DNA of 64,000 nt from positions 174,030,616 to 174,094,615 of the forward strand of contig OZ024743.1 in assembly GCA_964016885.1 (NCBI GenBank), given 5' to 3'. Shown in pieces: positions 62,834-64,000 of the stretch. The position numbers and the translations under genes are program-made. The stretch comes from Eledone cirrhosa. Its lineage: Eukaryota > Mollusca > Cephalopoda > Octopoda > Eledonidae. Positions within the stretch are counted from its first letter, which is position 1. Each line of letters begins with the position of its first letter. The notes below the pieces were generated by a model. The model saw only the letters and a program-made list of their open reading frames with translations. It had not been told where the DNA came from and did no database searches.

Positions 62834-63152
62834 GGCACATGGCCTTGCAATCGAAAGGTTGTGAGTTCAATTCTCAGACCGAGTGATGTGTTGTGTCCTT
62901 GAGCAAGACACTTTATTTCACATTGCTCCAGTTTACTCAGCTGTAGAAATGAGATGATAGGGACTGGGGTCCATATCATTCCACTGCGAAGTGGTCGTGG
63001 AGGTGCCATGGCAAAAAAGCACCCAGCACTCACTGTAAATGAGGTTGGTGTTAGGAAGGGCATCCAGCTGTAGAAATCAAGCCAGAATCAGTTCCCGTCC
63101 CAGCCTTGCAAGCAGGGAAACAGCGGACGTAAAATGAAATGATGATGATGAT
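62834..63152 (+). mobile_element. tRNA-derived cephalopod SINE, near full length
   Basis: The head has the B-box-like GAGTTCAATTCTC (62,863-62,875). The shared core is CCTTGAGCAAGACACTT followed by GCTCCAGTTTACTCAGCTG (62,925-62,943). Downstream come GGTCGTGGAGGTGCCATGG, AAAAAGCACCCA, GTTAGGAAGGGCATCCAGCTG and GCGGACGTAAAATGAAATG, and it ends in a GATGATGAT tail. This is the order I know from octopus SINEs. The A box is weak or lost, and the 5' edge may be truncated against the microsatellite. A minus-strand frame of 135 codons (62,656-63,063) is a by-product of the SINE and TA tract. Confidence 0.85.
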
Positions 63153-63214
63153 ATATATATATATATATTGACTGAGTGATGTATATATACACACACATAC
63201 ATATATATATATAC
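63146..63214. repeat. (TA)n microsatellite tracts
   Basis: Two TA runs (about 63,151-63,169 and 63,200-63,212) flank a short TGACTGAGTGATG stretch. They directly follow the GAT tail of the SINE. Confidence 0.85.
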
Positions 63215-63217
63215 ACA

Positions 63218-63310
63218 TTTTATCTGATGAAAGCGTACTAAAGTTTTTTTTGGTACCCTTGAAATATATATAATAGAATAAATATGGTTTTATAAATATA
63301 GTTTCCATTT
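63218..63310 (+). repeat. Dispersed repeat fragment, arm 1
   Basis: TTTATCTGATGAAAGCG at 63,218-63,234 matches, in inverted orientation, TTTATCTGACGAAAACG read from the minus strand at about 63,726-63,742. Beyond these 17 bases the two arms are only loosely similar (AT-rich, AATAAATA versus AATAAAATA). They may be two diverged copies of one dispersed family; I cannot name it. Confidence 0.4.
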
Positions 63311-63419
63311 ATTTAATATCATTGAATATTTACTCCAGAAAATTGTCGAGTGCTCTGAATCAGTTATAAACATTTATATTTTTTGTATTTCCAACAAATT
63401 AAATATCTCTTCTACTTAC
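63311..63419. other. AT-rich spacer
   Basis: I see no gene, RNA or repeat family in this AT-rich stretch. Confidence 0.5.
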
Positions 63420-63461
<42 letters not shown>

Positions 63462-63470
63462 CCACACACG
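63420..63470. repeat. (TA)n(CA)n microsatellite
   Basis: A TA run of about 25 bases passes into ACACACACACCCACACACG. It is a simple repeat. Confidence 0.9.
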
Positions 63471-63549
63471 CATTCAACACAGAGTAGAAAGTTTGGCAAC
63501 AGGTCAGTGACTTCAGTATACAAGAGTAATGACATGCGTAAATGTAAAT

Positions 63550-63604
63550 GTGGTGGTAGGGAGAGAGTGTAGACGTTATTGTGGTGGTGGGGTGGGGGGG
63601 GGGG
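63550..63604 (+). repeat. G-rich tract with an 11-base G run
   Basis: GGTGGTAGGGAGAGAG is followed by GTGGTGGTGGGGTGGGGG and a continuous run of 11 G ending at 63,604. The tract could form a G-quadruplex on the plus strand; nothing else supports a function. Confidence 0.65.
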
Positions 63605-63639
63605 CAGTGAAATGTATCTAGTTTATATATATATATAAT

Positions 63640-63760
63640 ATATAAGATCAAAAGATGGTTAAAAGAGTTCCATGTATTTTATTATGCGCATTTCAAAACA
63701 AATATCATCATGCAATAACATTTGCGTTTTCGTCAGATAAAATAGGGAGACATGATATGA
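63640..63760 (-). repeat. Dispersed repeat fragment, arm 2
   Basis: On the minus strand this contains TTTTATCTGACGAAAACGC, followed by CATGATGATATTTG and CATAATAAAATACATGG. It is the inverted partner of the short match at 63,218. The family is unidentified. Confidence 0.35.
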
Positions 63761-63839
63761 AGGTTAAAAAACACTTGTGAATAGTGCAGTTTTAAATCAA
63801 CATATGAAAAGTAGTTTTAGATTGATGTGTGATATTGGG

Positions 63840-63969
63840 AAAAAATTGAGGGGGGTGGGTGGAAAGGATGAAAAAGAGGAGGAGATGAGAGTAAAAAGTG
63901 GAGGGGGAGGAGTATAATAAGGAAGGATGATATAGGAGGAGAGATGGGTGATAGAGAGAGAGAGAGATA
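63840..63969 (+). repeat. Purine-rich (GA/GGA) low-complexity tract
   Basis: About 130 bases are almost all A and G with occasional T, including GGGGGGTGGGTGG, GAGGAGGAGATGAGAG, GGAGGGGGAGGAG and GATAGAGAGAGAGAGAGATAG. It is low-complexity sequence with no coding evidence. Confidence 0.8.
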
Positions 63970-64000
63970 GCTTTTATAACTGAGAAAAATATATTGTTTT

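Noticed and set aside
62834..62905. Functional tRNA gene at the SINE head
   Set aside because: Only a B-box-like stretch is clear; no full cloverleaf is seen and the sequence runs on into a SINE body.
62656..63063. 135-codon minus-strand open frame
   Set aside because: It is the antisense of the plus-strand SINE joined to a TA/CA microsatellite (Tyr/Ile/Val/Cys-rich end).
63051..63651. Minus-strand frames of 79-85 codons rich in Tyr and Ile
   Set aside because: They are translations of TA/CA microsatellites and SINE tail sequence.

Overview
This window is non-coding eukaryotic DNA, most likely from a cephalopod mollusc (octopus-like). About 92% of it (1 to ~59,199) is one uninterrupted tandem satellite array with a 59-bp monomer, roughly 1,000 copies, which runs off the left edge. 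The remaining ~4.8 kb is AT-rich flanking DNA full of dispersed repeats. The organism call rests on the flank: two tRNA-derived SINEs with the bodies I associate with octopus/squid SINEs (the Ceph-SINE type), a retroelement 3' tail containing 'ATTGCTGGCCTTGTGCC', and long (TA)n/(CA)n tracts. These assignments come from memory of the families, not from a search.

Satellite array. A representative monomer is 941-999. Its most striking element is a quasi-palindrome, AGGGTATGAACCCT (variant AGGGTATGTACCCT, with 6-bp arms). The array is a mosaic of variant monomers copied as multi-monomer blocks. From 1 to ~7.3 kb there are blocks of 411/588 and 881 bp. From ~7.3 to ~29.9 kb the GAACGCT and 57-bp variants dominate, with 350-bp, 760-bp and 8,471-bp duplications. 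From ~29.9 to ~34.5 kb a 2,239-bp block occurs twice. From ~34.5 to ~59.2 kb there are blocks of ~2.06-2.30 kb and ~3.8 kb. The many short reading frames here, with 19-residue repeats, arise because monomers of 57 bp (or neighbouring length changes) briefly keep frame. I do not regard them as genes.

Flank. After an abrupt junction at 59,199/59,200 come three copies (59,250-59,480, 60,644-60,851 inverted, 62,270-62,530) of a short element. Two of them have TTAA-bounded inverted ends, as in a piggyBac-like MITE. The flank also holds a retroelement tail (~59,719), a possible tRNA-like SINE remnant (~60,068), a broken non-LTR retrotransposon C-terminus (~60,890-61,110), a 30-bp minisatellite (61,265-61,634), a minus-strand SINE with a duplicated body module (61,640-62,066), a plus-strand SINE (62,834-63,152) and microsatellites.

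I see no intact protein-coding gene, rRNA gene or functional tRNA gene. The main interest is the satellite's higher-order organisation and its palindromic core, the abrupt array edge, and the TTAA-type element family.
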